This document shows positions 39,634-48,500 of a stretch of 64,000 nucleotides of DNA, in pieces. Position 1 is the stretch's first letter; every line of letters starts with the position of its first letter. The DNA is from Maricaulis sp. (GTDB lineage Bacteria > Pseudomonadota > Alphaproteobacteria > Caulobacterales > Maricaulaceae), in assembly GCF_030149235.1 (NCBI RefSeq), contig NZ_JASBRW010000085.1, forward strand, positions 1 through 64,000, written 5' to 3'. A program made the translations under genes and the position numbers. Below the pieces are notes generated by a model, which saw only the letters and a list, made by a program, of their open reading frames with translations, made no database searches and was not told where the DNA came from.

Positions 39634-42051
39634 ATGGCCTTGAAGGCGAAGCTTAGCATCGGGTCCGCAATGATTGCGTTGACCGCCGGTTTGACCTTGA
39701 ACGGGGCAGTTCTGGCCCAGGACGCACCGATCGTACAGCCGGGAGCCCCGGGCCAGGATGGCCGCGAGCTCACCGCTGAGGAAGCGGTGCAGATCGCCGC
39801 GAACCGCTATTCCGAGGACGATGTCCGTTTCATGCAGGGCATGATCCTGCACCATTTCCAGGCGGTGCAGATGTCTGCCCTGGTGCCTGACCGGGCTGAC
39901 CTTGAGGATGTCCGCGATATCGCCAGCCGCATTGATGCGACCCAGGCCGACGAGATCGAGTTCATGCGCGGCTGGCTGATCGAGCGCGGCGAGGATGCCC
40001 CGGATCCGCAGAATGATGCGCACGCCATGCATCATGCGCATCATGGTCATCACGACATGGCCGGTATGGCGACCCCGGCGCAGATGGAAGCGCTCGCAGC
40101 CGCCAGCGGTACCGAATTCGATGCCCTCTTCCTCGAGCTGATGATTGCCCACCATGATGGTGCGGTGGAAATGGTCGACCACTTGCTGCGTCAGCGTGGC
40201 TCGGCCTATGACCCGGTCCTGTTCGATTTCGTCAATGATGTGCGGGGCGAGCAGCGGGCGGAAATCCGCCGCATGGATGCGCTGCTGTCCGGCCTGTCGG
40301 AAGACCCGCGTAACGGCCTTGCTGCCGGTTTCCGCGATGCCGAAGAGGCGATTTCCAACCTGGTAATGCTGGCGAGCCTGCCCAAGCCGACCGGCTTCTT
40401 CGATGCGGAAAACCCGGCCGGTTTGCCACCGGAAATCCCGGCCGAGGCGACCGACGAAGAGGTTGAGCGCCGCTTCGGCGACCGCTCCCCCTTTCTGAGC
40501 TTCTCCAATACCGACATGGCCTTTGCCAATGACCTCATGGTCGCGGGCAATTATCACGGCTTCAATGTCTACGACATCGCCGGTGATACGCCGCAGCTGA
40601 TCAGCTCGGTCGTTTGTCCGGGCGGCCAGGGCGATGTGTCCATCGTCGGCGATCTGCTGATCGTCTCGGTCCAGGATACACGCGCCCGCGTCGATTGCGG
40701 CCGTCAGGGCGTGGAAGAGGAAGTCAGCGAAGAGCGTTTTCGTGGCATCCGGATTTTCGACATTTCCAACCCGGTGGTTCCGCGCCAGGTTGGTCAGGTC
40801 CAGACCTGCCGTGGCTCGCACACCCACTCCGTGGTCACCAGCGATGAAAACACGATCATCGTCTATAATTCCGGTACCAGCTCGATCCGTCCGGAAGAAG
40901 AACTGGCCGGCTGTGTCGCCGGTCTGCCGGGTGATGATGAAACCGCGCTCTTCTCCATCGATGTGATCGAGATCCCGGTCGCCAACCCGGCGGCGTCGCG
41001 CATCGTCGACAGCCCGCGCGTCTTTGCTGACGACGAGACCGGCCGGATTGCCGGGCTTTGGGCCGGTGGTGATCATGGCGAGGGTACCCAGTCCACCCGT
41101 CGCACAGACCAGTGCCACGACATCACCGTCTTCCCGTCCCTGAACCTGGCGGCCGGTGCGTGCTCGGGCAATGGCATCATTCTCGACATTTCCGACCCGC
41201 GTGCGCCGCAGCGGATTGATGCTGTCGTCGACCAGGGCTTCGCCTACTGGCACTCGGCGACCTTCAATAATGACGGTACGAAAGTCCTCTTCACCGATGA
41301 GTGGGGTGGTGGCGGCCGTCCGCGTTGCCGGGCCCAGGACCCGTCTGACTGGGGCGCCAATGCGATCTATGAGATCGACAATGGCCAGCTTGAATTTGCC
41401 AGCTATTTCAAGATCCCATCTGCTCAGACCGAGGAAGAGAACTGCGTTGCCCACAATGGGTCCGTGGTTCCGGTCCCGGGCCGCGATATCTTTGTTCAGT
41501 CCTGGTATCAGGGCGGGCTGACGGTGATCGACTTCACCGATGCGGCCAATCCGTACGAGATTGCCTTCTTTGATCGGGGTCCGATCGATGAGGACGTCAT
41601 GATCTCCGGTGGCTACTGGTCGTCCTACTGGTATGACGGCCGTATCTACGGCACCGAGATCGCCCGTGGTCTCGACGTCTTCGAGCTGGCACCGAGCGAG
41701 TTCCTGACCGAGAACGAGATCGCTGCCGCGGCGCTGGCCAATCAGGGCGAGGTGTTCAATCCGCAGCAGCAGACCCAGGTGAGCTGGCCGGATCATCCGG
41801 TGGTCGGTATGGCTTATGTCGACCAGCTGGTGCGCGGCGAGGTGATGTCTGCTGATGCTGCCGAAACCGTATCGTCAGCCTTGGGCCGTGCGGCAGAGCA
41901 TATCGAGGCGGGTACTACCGACCGTGGCCTGTCTTCCGAACTGCGTCGCCTGTCGCGCAGCCTGCCGGACGCTGACAATGGTTCTGCACATGCGGCACGA
42001 ATCGACGCGCTGCGCGATGTGATGTGGGCGGTCGCGGGCGAGGTTCGCTAG
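39634..42051 (+). CDS. DUF305-LVIVD fusion, secreted
   Basis: About 805 residues. Signal peptide to about residue 29 (GAVLAQ); then a DUF305 domain (about 45-215) with its paired His/Met motifs MQGMILHHFQAVQMSAL and LELMIAHHDGAVEMVDHLL and a His-rich insert MHHAHHGHHDMAGM, a probable metal (copper) site; then a long beta-propeller-like region with LVIVD repeats (VYDIAGDTPQLISSV, LLIVSVQD, RIFDISNPVVPRQVG, LDISDPRAPQRID, TVIDFTDAANPYEIAFF). ATG 39634 follows GGGAGGAG. Both domains are poorly characterised; the fusion suggests a secreted metal-binding or metal-dependent surface protein. The gene is followed by a strong bidirectional hairpin. Confidence 0.85.
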   Translation: MALKAKLSIGSAMIALTAGLTLNGAVLAQDAPIVQPGAPGQDGRELTAEEAVQIAANRYSEDDVRFMQGMILHHFQAVQMSALVPDRADLEDVRDIASRIDATQADEIEFMRGWLIERGEDAPDPQNDAHAMHHAHHGHHDMAGMATPAQMEALAAASGTEFDALFLELMIAHHDGAVEMVDHLLRQRGSAYDPVLFDFVNDVRGEQRAEIRRMDALLSGLSEDPRNGLAAGFRDAEEAISNLVMLASLPKPTGFFDAENPAGLPPEIPAEATDEEVERRFGDRSPFLSFSNTDMAFANDLMVAGNYHGFNVYDIAGDTPQLISSVVCPGGQGDVSIVGDLLIVSVQDTRARVDCGRQGVEEEVSEERFRGIRIFDISNPVVPRQVGQVQTCRGSHTHSVVTSDENTIIVYNSGTSSIRPEEELAGCVAGLPGDDETALFSIDVIEIPVANPAASRIVDSPRVFADDETGRIAGLWAGGDHGEGTQSTRRTDQCHDITVFPSLNLAAGACSGNGIILDISDPRAPQRIDAVVDQGFAYWHSATFNNDGTKVLFTDEWGGGGRPRCRAQDPSDWGANAIYEIDNGQLEFASYFKIPSAQTEEENCVAHNGSVVPVPGRDIFVQSWYQGGLTVIDFTDAANPYEIAFFDRGPIDEDVMISGGYWSSYWYDGRIYGTEIARGLDVFELAPSEFLTENEIAAAALANQGEVFNPQQQTQVSWPDHPVVGMAYVDQLVRGEVMSADAAETVSSALGRAAEHIEAGTTDRGLSSELRRLSRSLPDADNGSAHAARIDALRDVMWAVAGEVR

Positions 42052-42074
42052 ACCCGACCGGCTTTCATCGAAAC

Positions 42075-42110
42075 GAAGAACCGCGGTCCAGACGGGCCGC
42101 GGTTTCTTCT
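42075..42110. terminator. Bidirectional intrinsic terminator
   Basis: AACCGCGG (42079-42086) pairs with CCGCGGTT (42097-42104), extended by GAAG/CTTC flanks with one bulge and followed by TTTCTTCTTG on the plus strand and TTCTTCG on the minus strand. It separates the DUF305 gene from the convergent membrane-protein gene. Confidence 0.75.
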
Positions 42111-42120
42111 TGCCCGGACA

Positions 42121-42597
42121 TCACTGCGCGGGTCGGCGCCAGAACTGCAGATGGGTGGACAGCTGGCCGTTGAACAACAGGCTCGCCATCAGGGCGATAG
42201 ACATCATCTGCAGCATGGCCATCAGGCCGATGCCCCCAAAGGCGTAGATGAACCTATCCAAGCTGGATTCTGCGAGGCTGAGAGAGTCCGGGTTCAAGCC
42301 CAGTATGATCCAGTCGATACGGTCGAGAATGAAGGCGACCCCAAAGGCGGGGATGCAGGCGGCGGACCGGTTGAACAAGGCCAGCAGTGCGATGCAGTTG
42401 AGCACGATATGGCTAAAGAACGCCGCTTCCTGCCAGAAGCTCAGGGTTTCGATCAGCGTCGCCAGTCCGGTATTCCAATCCGCGGGCCACACACCCAGCC
42501 GGATGCCGATATTGGGGACCGCCCAGTAGATCCCGTAGACGATCTCAAGGATCACCAGCATAATGCAGAGCCAGTAGAAAAACCGGTTAACGGGCAT
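42121..42597 (-). CDS. Small integral membrane protein, unknown function
   Basis: About 158 residues, with four predicted membrane segments (FFYWLCIMLVILEIVYGIYW; AAFFSHIVLNCIALLALF; CIPAFGVAFILDRIDWIIL; GGIGLMAMLQMMSIALMASLLF). The layout recalls small DoxX-like or sensor-type membrane proteins, but no motif decides it. ATG 42597 is preferred to the in-frame TTG at 42612. It diverges from the PLP-enzyme gene across 189 bases. Confidence 0.7.
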   Translation of the reverse strand: MPVNRFFYWLCIMLVILEIVYGIYWAVPNIGIRLGVWPADWNTGLATLIETLSFWQEAAFFSHIVLNCIALLALFNRSAACIPAFGVAFILDRIDWIILGLNPDSLSLAESSLDRFIYAFGGIGLMAMLQMMSIALMASLLFNGQLSTHLQFWRRPAQ

Positions 42598-42786
42598 GCG
42601 TTTGGCCCCCAAATGCCCGCATGCAAAGCGCGGGTTCAGGCTGAGGCTAGCCGCAAGCGATTGTTGAAGACTTAACTGCCGGGCCGGCTAGACATCGGCC
42701 AATCGCATCGCTGCACTGGCCATGCTAGGACCCTTTTGCGGGCCAGGACTCATTCCTGGCGCCGGCAGCGGAGTCTCCTTCAAACC

Positions 42787-43932
42787 ATGTCCGTTACCCG
42801 TCAGAGCCTGCACGACCTGAACACGCCTTGCCTGCTGCTCGATCGCGCTGTGCTGCGGCGCAATCTGCGCCGCATGGCCGAGCAAATCGCAGGCCTGGGC
42901 GGGGTGCTGCGGCCGCATGTGAAGACCCATAAATCGCTCGACGTTCAGGCCGAGCTGGAACAGGCCGGCGCTGTCTCTGGCATCACGGTCTCGACCCTGG
43001 CCGAGGCGGAATACTTCTTCGCGGCAGGTCAGCGCGATATTCTCTACGCCGTCGGTATCGCCCCCAACAAGCTCGATCAGATCGCTGACCTGATGGCCCG
43101 CGGGGCCGATATCAAGATCATCCTCGACAGTGTGGAGATGGCGGTCTGTGTGGCCGCGAGGGGCGCCGAGCTCGGCGTCACCTTCACCACTCTGATCGAG
43201 CTGGATGTGGATGGTCACCGTGCCGGCATCGACCCCCGTAGCGATGCCTTGCTGGAGCTGGCGCAGGCCTGCCAAGTGCCCGGCCTCGCTCTCGGCGGGG
43301 TCATGACCCATGCGGGCGGATCCTATAATTGCGCTTCCGTCGAGGCGATCCGAGAGATGGCCGATCAGGAGCGCAGCCTGGCCGTACTGGGCGCCGGGCG
43401 GTTGCGCGAGGCGGGTCACCCGATCGACATCGTCTCGATCGGATCCACGCCGACCGCCTTTTTCGCGACCTCCCTGGAGGGCGTCACCGAGGTGCGGGCC
43501 GGGGTCTATACCTTCCAGGACCTGGTGATGGCCGGGCTCGGCGTTTGCGGCCATGACGAGATTGCGATTTCTGTGCTCAGCAGCGTCATCGGCCATCAGC
43601 GCGCCAAGGGCTGGACCCTGACCGATGCCGGATGGATGGCGATGTCGCGCGATCGCGGAACCGAGGGGCAGGCGGTCGATTTTGGTTATGGCGAGGTCTG
43701 GGACCTGCAGGGCCAGCCGCTGGGCGGGCTCATCCTCCGCGGCGCCAACCAGGAGCACGGCGTCATCAGCCGCGGCGCCCATGCGTCCGGCGAGGCACCT
43801 GAATTGGCGGTCGGAGACAAGGTCCGGATCGCCCCCAATCATGCCTGTGCGACCGCGGCCCAGTTCGATCACTACATGGTCATCGAAGACGGCTATTTGA
43901 TTGATCAATGGCCGCGCGGCCGGGGCTGGTAG
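42787..43932 (+). CDS. PLP-dependent D-threonine aldolase / D-serine dehydratase-like enzyme
   Basis: About 381 residues, fold-type III (alanine-racemase-like). The PLP Lys lies in RPHVKTHKSLD near the N-terminus; the C-terminal metal-binding pair is NHACATAAQFDHY, as in DSD1-family D-serine dehydratases and D-threonine aldolases. Expected reaction: metal- and PLP-dependent cleavage or dehydration of a D-3-hydroxy amino acid. The ribosome site is weak (GGAG about 13 bases up). It stands alone between a divergent membrane protein and gltD; nothing local specifies the substrate. Confidence 0.85.
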   Translation: MSVTRQSLHDLNTPCLLLDRAVLRRNLRRMAEQIAGLGGVLRPHVKTHKSLDVQAELEQAGAVSGITVSTLAEAEYFFAAGQRDILYAVGIAPNKLDQIADLMARGADIKIILDSVEMAVCVAARGAELGVTFTTLIELDVDGHRAGIDPRSDALLELAQACQVPGLALGGVMTHAGGSYNCASVEAIREMADQERSLAVLGAGRLREAGHPIDIVSIGSTPTAFFATSLEGVTEVRAGVYTFQDLVMAGLGVCGHDEIAISVLSSVIGHQRAKGWTLTDAGWMAMSRDRGTEGQAVDFGYGEVWDLQGQPLGGLILRGANQEHGVISRGAHASGEAPELAVGDKVRIAPNHACATAAQFDHYMVIEDGYLIDQWPRGRGW

Positions 43933-44025
43933 TCGCTTGCTTGGCGGCAAAGCGGCAATATTCATTCGCGGGACAGTCTGGTCGCGACCAGATCATGCAA
44001 GGCGCAGCCCCCAATTTGTGCAAAT

Positions 44026-44040
44026 GCGAAATTTATGCTG
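44026..44040. promoter_or_regulatory. Lrp-like box upstream of gltDB
   Basis: GCGAAATTTATGCTG matches the E. coli Lrp consensus YAGHAWATTWTDCTR, as I recall it, at 12 of 15 positions and lies 26 bases before the gltD ATG. Lrp activates gltBDF in E. coli, so the match is suggestive. It is one short motif in one promoter and may be chance. Confidence 0.3.
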
Positions 44041-44066
44041 CACTTGCGGCATATTTCAGCCGGCGC

Positions 44067-45503
44067 ATGAGGCCTTCCTTGCTAAGATTTACCGATCTGC
44101 GACAGACCTATCCCGACAAACGCCCCGCCGCCGAACGGCGCGAGGATTTCCGCGAAATCCGCAATCGCTTCGAGCCCGCCGCCGCGGCCGAGCAGTCCTC
44201 GCGGTGTTCCCAGTGCGGGGTTCCGTTTTGTCAGTCGGGCTGTCCGCTCGGTAACAATATTCCCGACTGGCTTGCCCTCGCCGCCGACGGCCATTTGCGC
44301 GAGGCCTATGACCTGTCCTCGGCGACCTCGACCATGCCGGAAATCTGCGGCCGTATCTGCCCGCAAGACCGTCTGTGTGAGGGGGCCTGTGTCATCGAGA
44401 AGTCCTCGCACGGGGCGGTAACCATCGGCTCGGTCGAGCAATACATTACCGACACGGCCTGGGAAGAAGGTTGGGTCGAGCCGATCCAGGTCGCTCCTCC
44501 GCGCGGTCAGAGCGTGGGGATTATCGGGTCTGGTCCCGCCGGACTGGCAGCGGCAGAACGTTTGCGCGAGGCCGGGTTCGATATTGTCGTCTATGAACGC
44601 GCGGACCGGGCGGGCGGTCTGCTGATCTATGGCATTCCGGGCTTCAAGCTGGAAAAGCCGGTCGTGCAATGCCGCATCGAGCGTCTCGAGACCGCTGGAG
44701 TCGAATTCCGGCTCGGGGTCGAGGTGGGCCATGATATCACCCTGGAAGAGATCCGGTCGGAGCATCACGCCGTGCTGCTCGCAACTGGCGTTTATGTGCC
44801 GCGCGAGCTGGACTGCCCCGGGTCCGACAAGGGTGTGATCGGCGCGCTGGATTTCCTGATCCGCGCCAATCGCGATGATCTCGGCGACGCTCCGGCCGAC
44901 GACAATGCGCTCAATGCTGAAGGCCGGGATGTCGTTGTCATTGGCGGCGGTGATACCGCCATGGACTGCGTCCGCACGGCGGTGCGCCAGGGTGCCGCCT
45001 CGGTCAGCTGTCTCTATCGCCGCGACCGCGCCAATATGCCCGGATCGGCTCGCGAGGTGGTCTCGGCGGAGGAAGAGGGCGTGCAGTTCCACTGGCTCAC
45101 GGCCCCGCTCGCGATTGAACATGATGCCGAGGGTGCGGTCCGCGCCGTGCGCGGCCAGGGCATGCGCCTCGGTGCGCCGGGTCTTGGCGGCCGCCGCGCG
45201 GTCGAGCCATGCCCGGAAATTATCAAGGAGATCAAGGCCGACATGGTTATTTCCGCCCTTGGCTTCACACCGGAAGACCTGCCGGGAAAACTGCACTCGG
45301 TCGATCTCGCCGTGCGCCGCTCCGGCGAGCTTGAAATCGACCGCGCCACCAAGATGACCAGCCTGGATGGCGTGTTTGCCGCCGGTGATATTGTCCGCGG
45401 TGCCTCGCTCGTAGTCTGGGCCCTGAAAGATGGTCTCGATGCCGCGCAGGCCATCAAGGCCTATCTCGATAACCGGCTCGAAGTTCTGGGGGCGGCGGAA
45501 TGA
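44067..45503 (+). CDS. gltD: Glutamate synthase (NADPH) small subunit
   Basis: A 478-residue flavoprotein that passes electrons from NADPH to the large subunit. N-terminal Cys clusters for the [4Fe-4S] centres are CSQCGVPFCQSGCP and CGRICPQDRLCEGAC; the FAD loop is GIIGSGPAGLAAAE and the NADPH loop VVIGGGDTAMDC; the C-terminus has GVFAAGDIVRGASLVVWAL. ATG 44067 fits the family's N-terminus; earlier in-frame codons from 43908 run through the neighbouring gene and are rejected. Its stop overlaps the gltB ATG by four bases. Confidence 0.95.
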   Translation: MRPSLLRFTDLRQTYPDKRPAAERREDFREIRNRFEPAAAAEQSSRCSQCGVPFCQSGCPLGNNIPDWLALAADGHLREAYDLSSATSTMPEICGRICPQDRLCEGACVIEKSSHGAVTIGSVEQYITDTAWEEGWVEPIQVAPPRGQSVGIIGSGPAGLAAAERLREAGFDIVVYERADRAGGLLIYGIPGFKLEKPVVQCRIERLETAGVEFRLGVEVGHDITLEEIRSEHHAVLLATGVYVPRELDCPGSDKGVIGALDFLIRANRDDLGDAPADDNALNAEGRDVVVIGGGDTAMDCVRTAVRQGAASVSCLYRRDRANMPGSAREVVSAEEEGVQFHWLTAPLAIEHDAEGAVRAVRGQGMRLGAPGLGGRRAVEPCPEIIKEIKADMVISALGFTPEDLPGKLHSVDLAVRRSGELEIDRATKMTSLDGVFAAGDIVRGASLVVWALKDGLDAAQAIKAYLDNRLEVLGAAE

Positions 45504-48500
45504 GCCGCGGCGCGGGAACGCCCGCTGACTATCTCGCCCGCCGTGACGTGCTCGAACAGGCTGGTCTTTACCGGCCCGAGGATGATCGCGATGCCTGTGG
45601 TGTCGGCCTGGTCGCCGACATCCAGGGACGGGCCCGCCGCGAAATTGTCGAAACCGCGATCGATGCCCTCAAATCGGTCTGGCACCGCGGCGCGGTGGAT
45701 GCCGACGGGCTGACCGGTGACGGGGCGGGGCTCCGGGTCGGCGTGGCCCAGGACTTCTTCAAGTCCGCTGTGGCGCGCACCGGGCATGAGCCGGAACAGG
45801 GCGATGTCATTGTCGGCATGATCTTCATGTCGCGCACCGATTTCAGTGCCCGGGAACGCTCGCGCGCCATTGTCGAGGCGGAAATCCTGCGCGAGGGCTT
45901 TTCCTTCTATGGCTGGCGCCAGCCGCCCATCGATACCAGCGTGCTCGGTGACAAGGCGCGGGCCACCCTGCCGGAGATCGAGCAGATCCTGTTCCGCGAA
46001 CCCGGTGGGCGCGATCCCGAAGCGGTCGAGCGGACGCTCTACGTGGTCCGTCGCCGGATCGAGCAGCGGGCTCGGGAGGAAGGCCTGCGGGAGCTCTATG
46101 TCTGCTCGCTGTCCTCGCGCGACGTGATCTATAAGGGCCTGTTCCGGGCCCAGGATATCGACGCCTTCTACCAGGATTTGCGCAATCCGGATTTCGTCTC
46201 GCCCTTCGCGATTTTTCACCAGCGCTATTCCACCAACACCTTTCCGGAATGGCGCCTGGCACAGCCTTTCCGCATGCTTGCCCACAATGGCGAGATCAAT
46301 ACGCTGCGCGGCAATTCCAACTGGATGAAGAGCCATGAACGCCTGGTCGAGGACTCGGTGCTGGCGGGCAATGGCGAGGATATCCTGCCGGTCATCCAGC
46401 CCGGCGCCTCGGACAGTGCGGCTCTCGATCAGACCTTTGAATTCCTGGTGCGGACCGGATTGCCTGCCCCCATGGCCAAGACCATGCTGGTGCCCGAGGC
46501 TTGGTCCAAGCGCGAGGATGTCATGCCGGCGGCCTGGCGTGACATGTATGCCTACTGCAATTCGGTGATGGAGCCCTGGGATGGCCCGGCTGCGATTGCC
46601 GCCTTTGATGGTCGCTGGATCGTGGCGGGTCTGGACCGCAATGGTCTGCGCCCGACCCGCTGGGCCCGCGCCCGCGACGGCATGCTGGTCGCCGGCTCCG
46701 AAGCCGGCATGGCGCGGATCGCACCGGAGGATGTGGTCGAGCGCGGCGCGATCACGCCGGGCCGTTTGATCGCGCTGGATCTGCAGGAAGGTCAGTTCTA
46801 CCGGGAGACGGAAATCCTCGACCGGTTGAGCGAGCAGCAACCCTATCGGCGCTGGATCGGTGAGATCGAGGATATCGAGGACGTCGTTGGTCCCGGCGCC
46901 GAGCCGGAGCTGTTCGATGAGCCGGATCGCGTCCGGCGCCAGATCGCCTCGGGCTATAGTTTCGAGAGCGTGCAGCTGGTCCTCAATGTCATGGCAGACG
47001 AGGGCAAGGAAGCCGTCGGGTCGATGGGCGATGACACGCCTTTGGCCGTGCTGTCGGACAGTTACCGGCCGTTGTCACACTTCTTTCGGCAGAATTTCTC
47101 CCAGGTCACCAACCCCCCGATCGACCCGCTGCGCGAAGGCCGGGTGATGGGGCTGAAGACCCGTTTCCGCAATCTGGGCAATTTGCTCGGTCCGGCCCAG
47201 CAGCGCTCCAGCGTTCTGGTGCTGGACAGCCCGGTTCTGACCAATGGCGCGTTCGGGCGCTGGCGCGAGCACATCAAGGACGAGGTGCGCGAGATCGATT
47301 GCCTGTTCGAGCCGGCCAAGGCGAGCGGGGATGGCCGGGTGCTGGCGGAGGCGATGGATGCGGTCATTGACCAGGCCATTGAAGCGGTCCGCCATGGAGC
47401 CGCTCACCTGATCCTGACCGATCACCGCCAGACCGCGACGCTGGCCGCCCTGCCGATGATCCTTGTCACCGGTGCCGTTCATGCGCGTCTGACCGAGCAG
47501 GGCCTGCGCAATCGCTGCTCGATCAATGTGCGCTCGGCCGAGTGTGCCGACCCGCATTATGCAGCGGTCCTGATCGGTCTCGGTGCCACGACAATAAACC
47601 CCTATCTCGCCTTCGACACCGTTACGGCGCCGGCCAAGGGTGATGAGGACGAGGCCCGTACCCGCGCCCAATTGCTCAAACAGGCCTTCGATGGCGGGCT
47701 TTTGAAAGTCATGTCGAAGATGGGCATTTCGGTGATCTCCTCCTATCGCGGGGGCTGTGACTTCGAAGTGCTCGGCCTGTCGCGGGCCCTGGTGGAAACC
47801 TATCTGCCCGGCGTGGTGAGCCGGATCTCCGGCATGGGCCTGTCCGGTCTGGAAGGCCGCCTGGTCAATCTGCATCGCGGCGCCTGGCAGCATGAGCGGG
47901 CCCGTTTGCCGATCGGGGGCTTCTTCCGTCAGCGCAGCAGCGGCGACCGGCATGCGCTTTCGGCCCAGTCGATTGACGCCCTGCACAAGGCCGTGCGCGA
48001 CAATGAACCGTCGGCCTGGGTGCAGTACCGTGAAGCCATTGAGGCCCAGGGGCCAGTGCATCTGCGTGATCTCATGGCCATGCGCCCGCTGGGCAAGGCG
48101 GTCAGCGTTGATGCGGTCGAGTCCATCAATGGAATTCGCCGGCGCTTTGTGACGCCGGGCATGTCGCTGGGGGCGCTATCGCCGGAGGCCCATGGCGCGC
48201 TCAACATCGCCATGAACCGGATCGGGGCCAAGTCCGTGTCCGGTGAGGGAGGCGAGGACCCCAAGCGCTACACGCCCCTGCCGAGCGGGGAGAACCTTAA
48301 CTCGGCGGTGAAGCAGATTGCTTCCGGCCGCTTCGGTGTGACGGCGGAATACCTCAATCAGTGCCGTGAGATCGAGATCAAGATCGCCCAGGGTGCCAAG
48401 CCCGGTGAGGGCGGGCAATTGCCCGGTTTCAAGGTTACCGACTTCATTGCGCGCATGCGCCTGTCGACGCCGGGCGTCAGCCTGATCTCGCCGCCGCCGC

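Noticed and set aside
39598..41796. Very long open frame (about 730 codons) antisense to the DUF305-LVIVD gene
   Set aside because: It mirrors a real gene in high-GC DNA, has no recognisable domain or ribosome site, and its composition (many Arg, Gly, Ala, His) is typical of antisense shadows.
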